Origin: Lachnospiraceae bacterium M18-1
GTDB lineage: Bacteria > Bacillota > Clostridia > Lachnospirales > Lachnospiraceae
Length of the DNA: 41,729 nucleotides
Assembly: GCA_000403295.2 (NCBI GenBank)
Contig: KE159610.1
Span: forward strand, 77,176-118,904
Direction of reading: 5' to 3'
This document shows positions 33,481 to 41,113 of the stretch, piece by piece; positions within the stretch are counted from its first letter, which is position 1, and each line of letters starts with the position of its first letter. A program made the position numbers and the translations under genes. The notes under the pieces were generated by a model, which saw nothing but the letters and a program-made list of their open reading frames with translations, was not told where the DNA came from and made no database searches.

Positions 33481-34552
33481 AATACAACACCTCTATTAAT
33501 GTTCTATCTAATGATTGCGACGAAAGCCCTTGTTTTAACAACTCATGCATACATTCTTTCTCTAAAACACTTGCATCATAAAAATCCCCCATACATTCAA
33601 TATATGTAGAAATAACCTTTCGTAATGTAATGACAATTTCTTGGTACTTAAAATCATTCACATTAAGCCACCTTGAATCATGTAATGTTTTTGCAGATTC
33701 AATACAATGCAATTCCTTATCCGTTAATCCTTGCGTTGATAAATACTTATAAAAATCTGTATAATTTCCCTTTTTGCTAATTGTTGAATTGATTTTATCA
33801 TTTATTTTTGAAATTTCTATTCCTTTCTTATCCACTAAACTTTTGAAGCTAATAGGCGTTTTTATTTGTTCTGTACTCTTTTTTCTCACGTCATTTACCA
33901 GCTGTTGAAAAATAAGATGCGCCGTATCTGTTGGTATATTTTTATTTGCTAACTGGTCAAAAAACATACCTGCTGTTTGCGTCGTATATGTTGATAATTG
34001 TAATTTAGATTTATGTACAAAAGTATTTTGAATAAATATATCAAATACACTATCAAAATTAGATGGTAATGAATCTACATATTCGTCCTTAATTCTTCCT
34101 TTAATCCTTTGATAGAGTTCATTATTTTCGACCGCAACTATTTTTCCATCTTCAATATATGACTGCCAAAGACGAACATCTTTATCATAATCGTTATTTG
34201 AAATGAAGTAGCAATGTGAACATTCTACTCCAAAATTCAAAAAATTGTAATATATAAACCCTAAAAAGGATTTTTTATATCCTCCACTTTTCTTTTTTTC
34301 TCGTTTTGATAACTCCGCAACCGTCCAATCTGAAGAATCTTCTTTCGTCTTAATTTGATAAAATTGGTACTCTTCTTTCTCTGGTATAAATTCTGCCATA
34401 TCGTCATGAAACTCACAAAAAACAATACATTCTGCGTTATTTTCAAGTTGACCTATAATATGACACACAATCCAGTGAACTTGATACTCAAAACGATTAT
34501 ATGAACCAGAACCTGCCTGTTCCCTCTGTTCCAATTCAAGAACTTTACCCAT
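33452..34552 (-). CDS. DUF4297-like nuclease/effector, 366 aa
   Basis: The N-terminus has the PD-(D/E)XK layout of DUF4297-type dsDNA nucleases: SYNRFEYQVHWIVCHII, then CIVFCEFHDDMAEF (Glu47, Asp50/51) and YQFYQIKTK (Gln66, Lys68). The rest is helical without known motifs and may contact its ATPase partner. AGGGGGG precedes the ATG. It lies 18 bp after AbiEii and before the 45-aa and ATPase genes, all in one direction. DUF4297 domains occur in Cap4 and in ABC-3C effectors. The nuclease fold is likely; the link with the ATPase rests on the gene order. Confidence 0.75.
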   Translation of the reverse strand: MGKVLELEQREQAGSGSYNRFEYQVHWIVCHIIGQLENNAECIVFCEFHDDMAEFIPEKEEYQFYQIKTKEDSSDWTVAELSKREKKKSGGYKKSFLGFIYYNFLNFGVECSHCYFISNNDYDKDVRLWQSYIEDGKIVAVENNELYQRIKGRIKDEYVDSLPSNFDSVFDIFIQNTFVHKSKLQLSTYTTQTAGMFFDQLANKNIPTDTAHLIFQQLVNDVRKKSTEQIKTPISFKSLVDKKGIEISKINDKINSTISKKGNYTDFYKYLSTQGLTDKELHCIESAKTLHDSRWLNVNDFKYQEIVITLRKVISTYIECMGDFYDASVLEKECMHELLKQGLSSQSLDRTLIEVLYYEQRFSKEI

Positions 34553-34570
34553 TCTGTATCCCCCCTTTGT

Positions 34571-35467
34571 TCATCTGTTCCATTTCTGTTTGAAAGTCCA
34601 ATTCTTCTTCCACTCTTCTTCATCCACTATCGCATCAAACACAGGCTCAATGAAAGTCTGAATCTCCGCAATTATTACCTCAAATTCAAGCGTAACATCT
34701 TTCATATTTTTCAAAAAATATCTCCACCGCTTCTGTATATCTTCATCTTCGGAAAGTGCCAGAATACGCTTAAAGCTATCTCTGTCATAAGGTGTTTCTC
34801 TTTTCTTCAATGTTTCAAAAATTGCCGCCCGTAGCTTCGCTCCCTCAAAATCGAATGTTCTTGCCAGATAATATATATCGTAAAAGTCTTTCATCCTGCC
34901 GGTCAATTCAAATCGTTGCAAGATAGCGTCAAATTTCTCTGCTATCGTACTTTCCAAAGAATACGTTTTTATCACTGGCTTTTCAAAATCTGGAAGCTGT
35001 GTATTGATTCTTCTTTCCTCTGCTTTCGGCACAATAATATCTCCCACACCAATATCAACATTAAACGGCACACGGACATTTTTTATCTGACCGATAATTT
35101 GAGTGCTGATGCCGTGGTATTTCCTCTGTGGGGAAATTTCTTCAAATCCCTTTGCTGTCATGGAAACAAAATCATTTCCTGTTGATGTCTCAATAATCTT
35201 ACCAATCATACTTTTTACATCTTCTATGGTATTGGAAAATCCACGAAGCAGGAAATCAACATCTATGGTTGCACGGCTTTCAAAATTGGTAAGCGTATAG
35301 ATAAACAATCCGCCTTTCAGAATAAGATTGTCTTCATAACCAGATTTTGAAAGTTTCCGCAAAAATTCCTCCTGCATAAACAACTGCAAACACTGTTGAT
35401 AGCTGATTCCAGAAATCTTAGCTTTGTTTTTCAATTTTGCAAGAACAGACGCCGCCTTATCTGTCAT
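34571..35467 (-). CDS. abiEii: AbiEii nucleotidyltransferase toxin
   Basis: 298 aa starting at the ATG at 35465-35467, which shares its A with the AbiEi stop codon (TAATG). Nucleotidyltransferase motifs: LKGGLF (Gly55-Gly56) and TIDVDFLL with Asp72 and Asp74, then AEKFDAILQRFELTGRMKDFYDIYYLAR, the typical conserved KD/DI motif of the family. Proteins of this type modify tRNA or other targets by adding nucleotides, stopping growth, and give abortive phage infection when the antitoxin fails. The gene follows AbiEi in the classic order. Confidence 0.95.
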   Translation of the reverse strand: MTDKAASVLAKLKNKAKISGISYQQCLQLFMQEEFLRKLSKSGYEDNLILKGGLFIYTLTNFESRATIDVDFLLRGFSNTIEDVKSMIGKIIETSTGNDFVSMTAKGFEEISPQRKYHGISTQIIGQIKNVRVPFNVDIGVGDIIVPKAEERRINTQLPDFEKPVIKTYSLESTIAEKFDAILQRFELTGRMKDFYDIYYLARTFDFEGAKLRAAIFETLKKRETPYDRDSFKRILALSEDEDIQKRWRYFLKNMKDVTLEFEVIIAEIQTFIEPVFDAIVDEEEWKKNWTFKQKWNR

Positions 35468-36075
35468 TACAACCACACTCCAATCAAATCCTTTACACGC
35501 TTTTGCACCCGCAAAGTCTTTGCGTACTGCATAAGGTTCGGAATATTTTTTTTCTGGTCTTTTACATAGCCTTGTACTGCCTTATTAAAAATCTCTTTAT
35601 CCATCTTATTCATATTCCTCAGCACATCGCAAATGGTACGGTCACGGTCATAAATATGAACTTCTTGGAAGTCAATTTCTCCTTTTGTTTTTCCAATGAA
35701 AAGCAGCTCTGGCTCAACCCGATAAGCCTTAATGAAAGGATAATCTATATTTGTGCGCTTTCTGGAAGTATTTTTGTCAATGGTAATATTCCATTCAGCG
35801 GGATTCCTGTCACTGTATCTATAATAGAAAAGGGCTGTTTCCATACAAAGAACTGCATCAGGGAACAGGCGGTTGACAATAACCACCTCACTCGTACCAT
35901 AGTCATCCACCCAATGGTAACAGCCCCTTTTTATTCTTTCAATCAATCCTTGTTCCAGCATACGTTGAATATCTCTATAAAACAATTTTTCATTTGTAAG
36001 CTGTGCCGTTGTCATGACATAGCCATAATCAGAAAATATTTTGCTCAGTATTCTTATATCATTCTGTGTTAGCAT
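35467..36075 (-). CDS. abiEi: AbiEi antitoxin and autorepressor
   Basis: 202 aa from the ATG at 36073-36075 (MLTQNDIRILSKIFSDYGYVMTTAQL), with GAAGGAGG 5 nt upstream; a longer frame to 36096 is unlikely. The N-terminal winged helix is clear (DIQRMLEQGLIERIKRGCYHW), and the C-terminal antitoxin domain has YPFIKAYRVEPELLFIG and YDRDRTICDVLRN. AbiEi proteins bind inverted repeats ahead of their own gene. Here a perfect inverted repeat lies at 36118-36137, and the promoter is at 36195-36223. Because the nuclease and ATPase genes follow without a terminator, AbiEi may control the whole defence operon. Confidence 0.95.
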   Translation of the reverse strand: MLTQNDIRILSKIFSDYGYVMTTAQLTNEKLFYRDIQRMLEQGLIERIKRGCYHWVDDYGTSEVVIVNRLFPDAVLCMETALFYYRYSDRNPAEWNITIDKNTSRKRTNIDYPFIKAYRVEPELLFIGKTKGEIDFQEVHIYDRDRTICDVLRNMNKMDKEIFNKAVQGYVKDQKKNIPNLMQYAKTLRVQKRVKDLIGVWL

Positions 36076-36117
36076 TATTGCCTCCTTCTGACACATTTAC
36101 TGCGTCCTTCAGGTAGA

Positions 36118-36137
36118 TTTGGAAGTTCACTTCCAAA
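36118..36137. promoter_or_regulatory. Inverted repeat before abiEi, likely AbiEi operator
   Basis: TTTGGAAGT and ACTTCCAAA are perfect 9-bp arms with a 2-bp centre, 43 bp upstream of the abiEi start and downstream of the -10 box. AbiEi homologues are known to repress by binding inverted repeats in this region. Confidence 0.6.
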
Positions 36138-36177
36138 CTTTCACCTCTGCACTAAAATACGCATAAATTTTTTATCG

Positions 36178-36274
36178 CTTGTGTGCTTTACTACATTATA
36201 TCTATTCAACGCAAAAAAATCAAGCGAATCAAATCGAACAACTTCAAATCTTATACTTGTGTGCTTTACTACAT
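36178..36274. repeat. 19-bp direct repeat pair in the abiE promoter
   Basis: CTTGTGTGCTTTACTACAT occurs at 36178-36196 and 36256-36274. The first copy reaches into the -10 box and the transcription start; the second lies upstream of the -35 box. They could be operators for a repressor that loops the promoter. Confidence 0.6.
36195..36223 (-). promoter_or_regulatory. Promoter of the abiE/ATPase defence operon
   Basis: On the minus strand TTGATT (36218-36223), a 17-bp spacer and TATAAT (36195-36200): a near-perfect housekeeping promoter. The expected transcription start is near 36188. Confidence 0.75.
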
Positions 36275-36278
36275 AAAA

Positions 36279-36316
36279 TCAGACCTACTTGTCCACAATA
36301 AAACAAATAGGTCTGA
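36279..36316 (-). terminator. Stem-loop after ORF B
   Basis: TCAGACCTA and TAGGTCTGA form a 9-bp stem; the exit side on the minus strand is ATTTTAT, a weak T run. It would separate ORF B from the abiE promoter. Confidence 0.5.
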
Positions 36317-36322
36317 CACAAT

Positions 36323-36565
36323 TTAACCTGCTATATCAAATCTCGTTGAAGCAATGCCATATATAGTTATCGTTCTTTCCGTATCTCTAACCTCGATAGA
36401 ATAAGGCTTCCCGACATTCCCCGCATCTTCATTTTCATCATACTTCTTTATCCGTTCAAACGTCGAAAAGCTATGTATCGGAAATCCCACCGTATCATCC
36501 TCGTCCCAAAATACAGTAAGTGGAACATTACCGCTGCTTCTCTGGGTACGGAAGAACTGGCACAT
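36323..36565 (-). CDS. Small element-end ORF B, 80 aa, with start codon in cotJC DNA
   Basis: MCQFFRTQRSSGNVPLTVFW at the start, ending RFDIAG. The ATG at 36563-36565 and the first five or six codons are the reverse strand of cotJC; the rest lies in the element. No clear ribosome binding site is seen, so translation in the integrated state is doubtful. The similarity to ORF A (TQRSSGNVPL; later YDEN, ERTI, D.A) shows that this is a real conserved element-end gene or peptide. A longer frame to 36868 is only an antisense read of cotJC. Confidence 0.5.
   Translation of the reverse strand: MCQFFRTQRSSGNVPLTVFWDEDDTVGFPIHSFSTFERIKKYDENEDAGNVGKPYSIEVRDTERTITIYGIASTRFDIAG
36521..36547. repeat. 27-bp att-like direct repeat, outer copy at the cotJC junction
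   Basis: Identical to 31585-31611. cotJC coding sequence starts within its last bases (GGT of G-T-E-E-L), so this is the element/chromosome junction. Confidence 0.8.
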
Positions 36566-36889
36566 ATGGAGATCGTCTGCGCAATCGTTCACCAACTGAC
36601 CAGAAACCTGTCTCCTGAGGAGCTGAAAAAATCCGGATTCGACAAATACTATGTGGACCACACCCTTGCACTCTGGCCCCAGTCCGCAGGGGGCTCCCCC
36701 TGGACCGCCACCTACTTCCAGTCCAAGGGCGATCCGATCACGGATCTGCATGAAGATATGGCGGCCGAACAGAAAGCCAGAACTACCTATGAGAATATCC
36801 TCCGGCTCATAAAAGACCCGGAAGTATGCGACCCGATCCGGTTCCTGCGGGAGCGTGAGGTGGTGCATTATCAGCGTTTCGGTGAAGCA
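36545..36889 (+). pseudogene. cotJC: cotJC spore coat protein (manganese-catalase family), internal fragment
   Basis: 345 bp encode GTEELAHMEIVCAIVHQLT, KYYVDHTLALWPQSAGGSPWTATYFQSKGDPITDLHEDMAAEQKARTTYE and DPVCDPIRFL-type ending REREVVHYQRFGEA. This is the middle to late part of CotJC. The protein sequence is cut at both ends: to the left it runs into the 27-bp repeat of the defence block, and to the right, after FGEA, into the DNA next to the serine recombinase, where LRIVQ-type residues would be expected. The rest of the gene must lie on the far sides of the two elements. It cannot make a working protein as it stands. Confidence 0.9.
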
Positions 36890-37006
36890 AAGAGTAGTTA
36901 TACAAGCAAAATAGAAAAAGAAATGTGTATAGAAACTTAGGCAAATAGCTTCTCCATACGTTTTCCATACACAAAGGTCTTAGCTTGCGGTGTATCATAG
37001 CCCGTA

Positions 37007-38527
37007 TTAAATCTTCCATTCGATTTCAATCACATCCTCATCAATATAAATGACTTTAATAAGGATATCTGCTATCTTCTGCTTATCCTCAAGGCTTAAA
37101 TCTGTCCATTTTGAAACATAATCCGTAATCTTATCTAGCTTTTGGGCTGGCTTATTTGCAGTAGATTCTACCAGCTTTTCCTGTAGAGACTGCTTCTCTT
37201 TATCCAGCTCTTCAATGCGGTTATTGAGATAATTCATCAACGTTTTATTCGCATCAGCAACTTTTGACAATAACGAAGTGATCTCTTTGTCAATCTCTGC
37301 TATACGGATTTTGTTCTGGTTATCAGACAAGGAGACGGTCTGTGTCAGTTCCTCTGAAAGATACTGGAATTTTGCCAGTTCTTTCTTAATTTCCCCAAGC
37401 ACATAGTCTTCAAATACATCCGCATAAATGGTATGGCCGGAGCCCTTGCATTTAACGGAATACCGGGAGCCTGAACATTGAAAATACCGTCCTGCTTTTG
37501 TATTTGACCGGGTAACAGTATAAGCATAACCGCATTTCCTGCATTTTACTTTTCCGGAAAGCCAGGTTCGCTTGCCTTTATTCGTTCTGGCAGATTGCCG
37601 GTTATTCATGATTTTTAGTCTGCATTTCAACCAGATGTCAGAATCAATTACACCCTCATGCGGTGCTAAAACCACATCTCTGTCTACAAGATCATACTGC
37701 TTTTTCTTTGTCTTATCCCCGTTATAGCCCTTATAGAGGAAAATTCCATTCGTCCCGATGTAATCAGATGCTGGATTTACTAAATGAGAACCTTGGCTTT
37801 CAAAGAAATTATAAACATCTATATCTGCCTTGACATACACCGGATTCCGTACAATTTCGCTGATTCTTGCCGTACACCATGCGGCTCCGCGTTTTTCTGT
37901 AAAACCGCGATTCAAAAGTTCACGCATGACTGCTCCTAAAGTCATATCCTGTTCCGAATAGAGTTTATAAATCAGTTTAATCTGTTTTATTTCTTCCGGT
38001 TCCGGCACAAAGCGCGATGTACGTATTCCGCGAATAATGGCATCTTCCAGTTTAAATCCAAAAGGCACACGTCCCCCCATATAATACCCCTTCTGGCTTT
38101 TGGTATAATATGCATCGGCAACACGCTTCTGGATGGTTTCTCTTTCTAACTGCGCAAATACAATACTGATATTCAGCATTGCATTACCGATTGGTGTAGA
38201 AGTGTCGAATTTTTCTGTAGAAGATACAAACTCCACATGGTATTCTTGAAATACTTCCATCATGTTAGAAAAGTCCAAAATAGATCGGCTGATCCTGTCC
38301 AGTTTATAAACGATTACACGTTTGATCTTTCCGGCTTTGATATCCCGTATCATTTGAGTAAATGCCGGACGATTGGTATTTTTTCCGCTGAAACCTTTAT
38401 CAATGTACGTTTCATAGTCACCGCCACGAGTTTCATATTTACAAAACTCGATCTGGTTTTCGATGGAGATACTATCTTGTTTATCTAGTGACTGTCTTGC
38501 ATATAGCGCATCGATCGGATACATCAT
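37007..38527 (-). CDS. Large serine recombinase of the second element
   Basis: 506 aa. Resolvase domain with the catalytic serine in ALYARQSLDKQD (residue 13), DKGFSGKNTNRPAFTQM and VIVYKLDRISRSILDF. The recombinase domain has GRVPFGFKL and a zinc ribbon VKCRKCGYAYTVT...YFQCSG, then a coiled coil (IDKEITSLLSKVADANKTLMNYLN) typical of phage-type integrases. It differs clearly from the DUF4368 recombinase at 2666-4528. AGGGAGGTATGTACT precedes the ATG. Its location beside the cotJC break suggests that cotJC is its attB. It has its own promoter with an operator-like palindrome. Confidence 0.93.
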   Translation of the reverse strand: MMYPIDALYARQSLDKQDSISIENQIEFCKYETRGGDYETYIDKGFSGKNTNRPAFTQMIRDIKAGKIKRVIVYKLDRISRSILDFSNMMEVFQEYHVEFVSSTEKFDTSTPIGNAMLNISIVFAQLERETIQKRVADAYYTKSQKGYYMGGRVPFGFKLEDAIIRGIRTSRFVPEPEEIKQIKLIYKLYSEQDMTLGAVMRELLNRGFTEKRGAAWCTARISEIVRNPVYVKADIDVYNFFESQGSHLVNPASDYIGTNGIFLYKGYNGDKTKKKQYDLVDRDVVLAPHEGVIDSDIWLKCRLKIMNNRQSARTNKGKRTWLSGKVKCRKCGYAYTVTRSNTKAGRYFQCSGSRYSVKCKGSGHTIYADVFEDYVLGEIKKELAKFQYLSEELTQTVSLSDNQNKIRIAEIDKEITSLLSKVADANKTLMNYLNNRIEELDKEKQSLQEKLVESTANKPAQKLDKITDYVSKWTDLSLEDKQKIADILIKVIYIDEDVIEIEWKI

Positions 38528-38575
38528 AGTACATACCTCCCTACGATGTGTAGACAGTCACTCTCCACTACCATC

Positions 38576-38604
38576 AGTATACCACAAACTTGTGGCCATT
38601 TGAA
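38576..38604 (-). promoter_or_regulatory. Recombinase promoter with palindromic operator
   Basis: On the minus strand TTCAAA, 17 bp, then TATACT. The spacer holds CCACAAGTTTGTGG (38582-38595), a 6-2-6 palindrome that would let a dimeric repressor block the promoter. The recombinase start follows about 50 bp downstream. Confidence 0.5.
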
Positions 38605-38621
38605 GCCGATACTCGCCGCTT

Positions 38622-38783
38622 TTACCGATAATTTTTAAAAATCTGATAAAGTTCCCGGCGCATATCTCGTTTTATTTTAACCGCTGTTTCACTGGAATAT
38701 TGTGGATGCTTACTGATTACACGAAAATGCATTTTTTCAACATGAATCTCTGCGAGTTGCTTACTTTCCATTGTCTGGTTCAT
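38622..38783 (-). CDS. 53-aa protein upstream of the recombinase
   Basis: MNQTMESKQLAEIHVEKMHF at the start, then SSETAVKIKRDMRRELYQIF. AGGGGG lies 6 nt before the ATG, and the frame ends just before the recombinase promoter. It is a basic, mostly helical protein and might be an excision or control factor by position, but no family is recognised. Confidence 0.55.
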   Translation of the reverse strand: MNQTMESKQLAEIHVEKMHFRVISKHPQYSSETAVKIKRDMRRELYQIFKNYR

Positions 38784-39221
38784 AAAATCCCCCTAAAACA
38801 TCTTATTTCTACTGAAATTTGTCCTATGCCTATTTTTACAAAACAGTCCAGACCGAGATTACAGTCTCTTTGGCGAACGATTTTTCACGTTCCTTTTAAG
38901 CAAATTGCTTAACCCGCCGTTGAATGCCGGGCCACCCCAAGGAGTTTCACCTATTAGATGTAAGTGTCATTATGTGATTACCGCCGATTCCGCTTTCTCT
39001 GATTGTCAGGTGCAACACTCGCTTGAAAAATCCGGCTGTATCAGCTATAATTTTTCAAGAAGCCTTGTCACAGTTTCATCATACAGAGCCATAGCGTTTT
39101 TCTGAATGGCAGCGACTTGGCATAGAATTGGTAAAATAACACACAATTCCTACTTGTATATAAAAAGCTTGTATGTTAAAGAGATTTTGAGTACAATTGA
39201 ACTAGGGAGGTTTCAGATGAT
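38784..39221. other. 438-bp gap between the recombinase and ATPase units
   Basis: No gene is supported. The last 60 bp hold a plausible rightward promoter (TTGTATATAAAAAGC region) and the GGGAGG site of the ATPase gene. The middle, more G+C-rich part (about 38860-39110) may be a decayed remnant. Confidence 0.4.
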
Positions 39222-40271
39222 ATGATTAAAAATTTTATTATTAATGATTATCGTGGTCTTCAAAATCTAGCTTTAAAAGATTTAAATAAAATCAATGTAT
39301 TCGTCGGACCGAATAATTGCGGAAAGACCTCTATTTTGGAAGCATTTATTCTCTCCGGTCTATTTGATGATGTTGACTTACTGGCAGATACATTAAAATC
39401 ACGGTATCATAACTTTTCTCCAGAATATTTTAGGTCACTTTTCCCAGTTGGACAAGAACCGATTATCCGTCTTCAATCCGGAATGGAACATAGCAATAAA
39501 ATGCTTCATACAAATTTAAAATATGAAAAAAGCCAAATAATTACTAATGACGAATCCGCCAGTATTTCAGACGTTTTTGAATTACAATTTCTATGTAGCT
39601 ATGATGATATAACCGAAGATAATTCTAAAAATTTTAGTTTTCATTTCGAAAATGTAAAAGATGGACTTAAAATAGTAATAGGTAAATCACCTGAAAATAA
39701 TATTTTAAATATGCATATTCCCTGTAAATTTGTATCCTTTTCCAGATTTGAAAGTTCATCGCGTCTTATAGATGATATTGACAAGGTTCTGGAACGAAAT
39801 TTGCGTCAGGAACTAATCGATATCCTGAAATTATTTGATGATAAAATCAATAACTTTGAAATTGTTGGAAAAGACAGGACAATAAAGCTCTTTAAGGGAA
39901 ACCAAAATATACCACTAACATTATATGATTACGGAAACGGAATGTATAAAGCTTTTTCTATTGCTGCCTCTGCTTTATTATCAAAAAACGGTATTTTATT
40001 GGTGGATGAAATCGAAGCCGGAATCCATAGTAAGGCTTTAAAGAATTTTATCGAGAAACTTTTAGATGTCTGCTCAATCAATAATGTTCAGGTTTTTCTA
40101 ACCACACACAGTTTAGAGTCCATAGACATTATTCTCGAAGATTGTCAATCTCGATTAAATGATGTGTCTATATATCATATTCGGAATAAAGAAAAACAGA
40201 CAGTTGCGAAAAAATATAGCGGTGAAAAACTTTTCACTTTACGAAACGAGATAGGATTTGATGTACGATGA
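39222..40271 (+). CDS. OLD-like AAA ATPase (split OLD / AbiL- or PARIS-like pair)
   Basis: 349 aa. ABC/OLD-type ATPase: IKNFIINDYRGLQNLALKDL, Walker A GPNNCGKTS (residues 29-37), signature-like LYDYGNGMYKAF, Walker B ILLVDEIEAGIHS and switch TTHSLES. There is no nuclease domain in the same chain; the partner gene overlaps by 4 nt (ATGA) and supplies a TOPRIM-like domain. This two-gene layout matches split OLD systems such as AbiL and PARIS, which sense phage and trigger a toxic nuclease. GGGAGG lies 11 nt before the ATG. Very rich in A and T. Defence is inference from the family. Confidence 0.85.
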   Translation: MIKNFIINDYRGLQNLALKDLNKINVFVGPNNCGKTSILEAFILSGLFDDVDLLADTLKSRYHNFSPEYFRSLFPVGQEPIIRLQSGMEHSNKMLHTNLKYEKSQIITNDESASISDVFELQFLCSYDDITEDNSKNFSFHFENVKDGLKIVIGKSPENNILNMHIPCKFVSFSRFESSSRLIDDIDKVLERNLRQELIDILKLFDDKINNFEIVGKDRTIKLFKGNQNIPLTLYDYGNGMYKAFSIAASALLSKNGILLVDEIEAGIHSKALKNFIEKLLDVCSINNVQVFLTTHSLESIDIILEDCQSRLNDVSIYHIRNKEKQTVAKKYSGEKLFTLRNEIGFDVR

Positions 40272-41071
40272 CTACAAATAAACAATATATTTTAATGGCT
40301 GAAGGCATTACAGACTGCTCCCTTCTGGAGGCGATTCTTGAAAAATATCTGGGATTTGTACAATATAAAAACGTAAACGAACTGCCTCTGTTATTTCAAG
40401 AGATGATTGGAAAATATCCGGCTGCTGCCGGAGAGCTTCAGAGACAGGATAGTCCGACATTTTTCCATAAGGATGCTGTCTGCGTAGCTGTAAAGCAAGC
40501 TGGCGGATGCAGTAAAATTCCTGAAAAAATAAGTTTATTCGTTGAACTTATTGACAAATTGGAATCATATGATACCTTTGGCGGTTTCCTCGTTTTCTGT
40601 GATACTGATTTAAATACCAAAGATGAATTCAAAAGCGATTTTTCAAAAAAATTGCTTGCAAATGAAATCCCCTTTAAAAATGATTATATAGAATTTTTGG
40701 AGAATCAGATAATCTGCAAATTGTATCTTTTTCCAAGAGTCGGCGTTGGTGCGATTGAAAAATTACTGCTTGAATGCTCAAATATTTCCTACAACAGATT
40801 ATATCAGGATGCGCAGGAATACCGTAATAAAATGATGTCAGAAGATTATCAAGAGCTTCGCAAAAAATGTTGGGCAAAAAAGAATGCTGTGCAGGAATTT
40901 TATTCTGATAAAGTACAATTTGGCGCCATTTCGACGGTTCTTAAGCCTGATAAGCCTGTTCGCTTTACGATTAAAGATAAACTCATTAAATCAGAATATT
41001 TTGACTCATATATGAAATTGCCTGAATTTAAAGAATTACATAACTTCCTGCAACATAATCTTGTATTATAA
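40268..41071 (+). CDS. TOPRIM-like partner of the OLD ATPase (DUF3226/DUF4435-like)
   Basis: 267 aa. The start YILMAEGITDCSLLEAIL carries the acidic EGxxD motif (Glu12, Asp16) and GGFLVFCDTDLNTKDEF near residue 112 has the DxD motif, so a TOPRIM-type metal-binding nuclease is likely. The remainder is helical with no known motif. Its start overlaps the ATPase stop, giving strict co-translation. AriB of PARIS and AbiLii are similar in architecture, but the subfamily cannot be fixed by eye. Confidence 0.7.
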   Translation: MTTNKQYILMAEGITDCSLLEAILEKYLGFVQYKNVNELPLLFQEMIGKYPAAAGELQRQDSPTFFHKDAVCVAVKQAGGCSKIPEKISLFVELIDKLESYDTFGGFLVFCDTDLNTKDEFKSDFSKKLLANEIPFKNDYIEFLENQIICKLYLFPRVGVGAIEKLLLECSNISYNRLYQDAQEYRNKMMSEDYQELRKKCWAKKNAVQEFYSDKVQFGAISTVLKPDKPVRFTIKDKLIKSEYFDSYMKLPEFKELHNFLQHNLVL

Positions 41072-41113
41072 AAGTACAATAATTTATTTTTCTTTTATAC
41101 ATCAGGAGTATCT

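Larger units (their letters stand above)
31612..36547 (-). mobile_element. Defence-gene block bounded by att repeats (putative CIME)
   Basis: 4.9 kb between two 27-bp repeats, lower in G+C than the ICE. It has no integrase, relaxase or conjugation gene. Its right end carries ORF B, a relative of the ICE-end ORF A, so it seems to derive from a related element that lost its core. It holds AbiE and an SMC-like ATPase/nuclease set in one leftward operon. Such att-flanked remnants could be moved by the recombinase of the related ICE. The responsible recombinase is not in view. Confidence 0.6.

Noticed and set aside
36323..36868. A 181-aa leftward protein across cotJC
   Set aside because: Its first 100 residues are the antisense of the cotJC fragment. 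Only the part left of 36565 is similar to ORF A.
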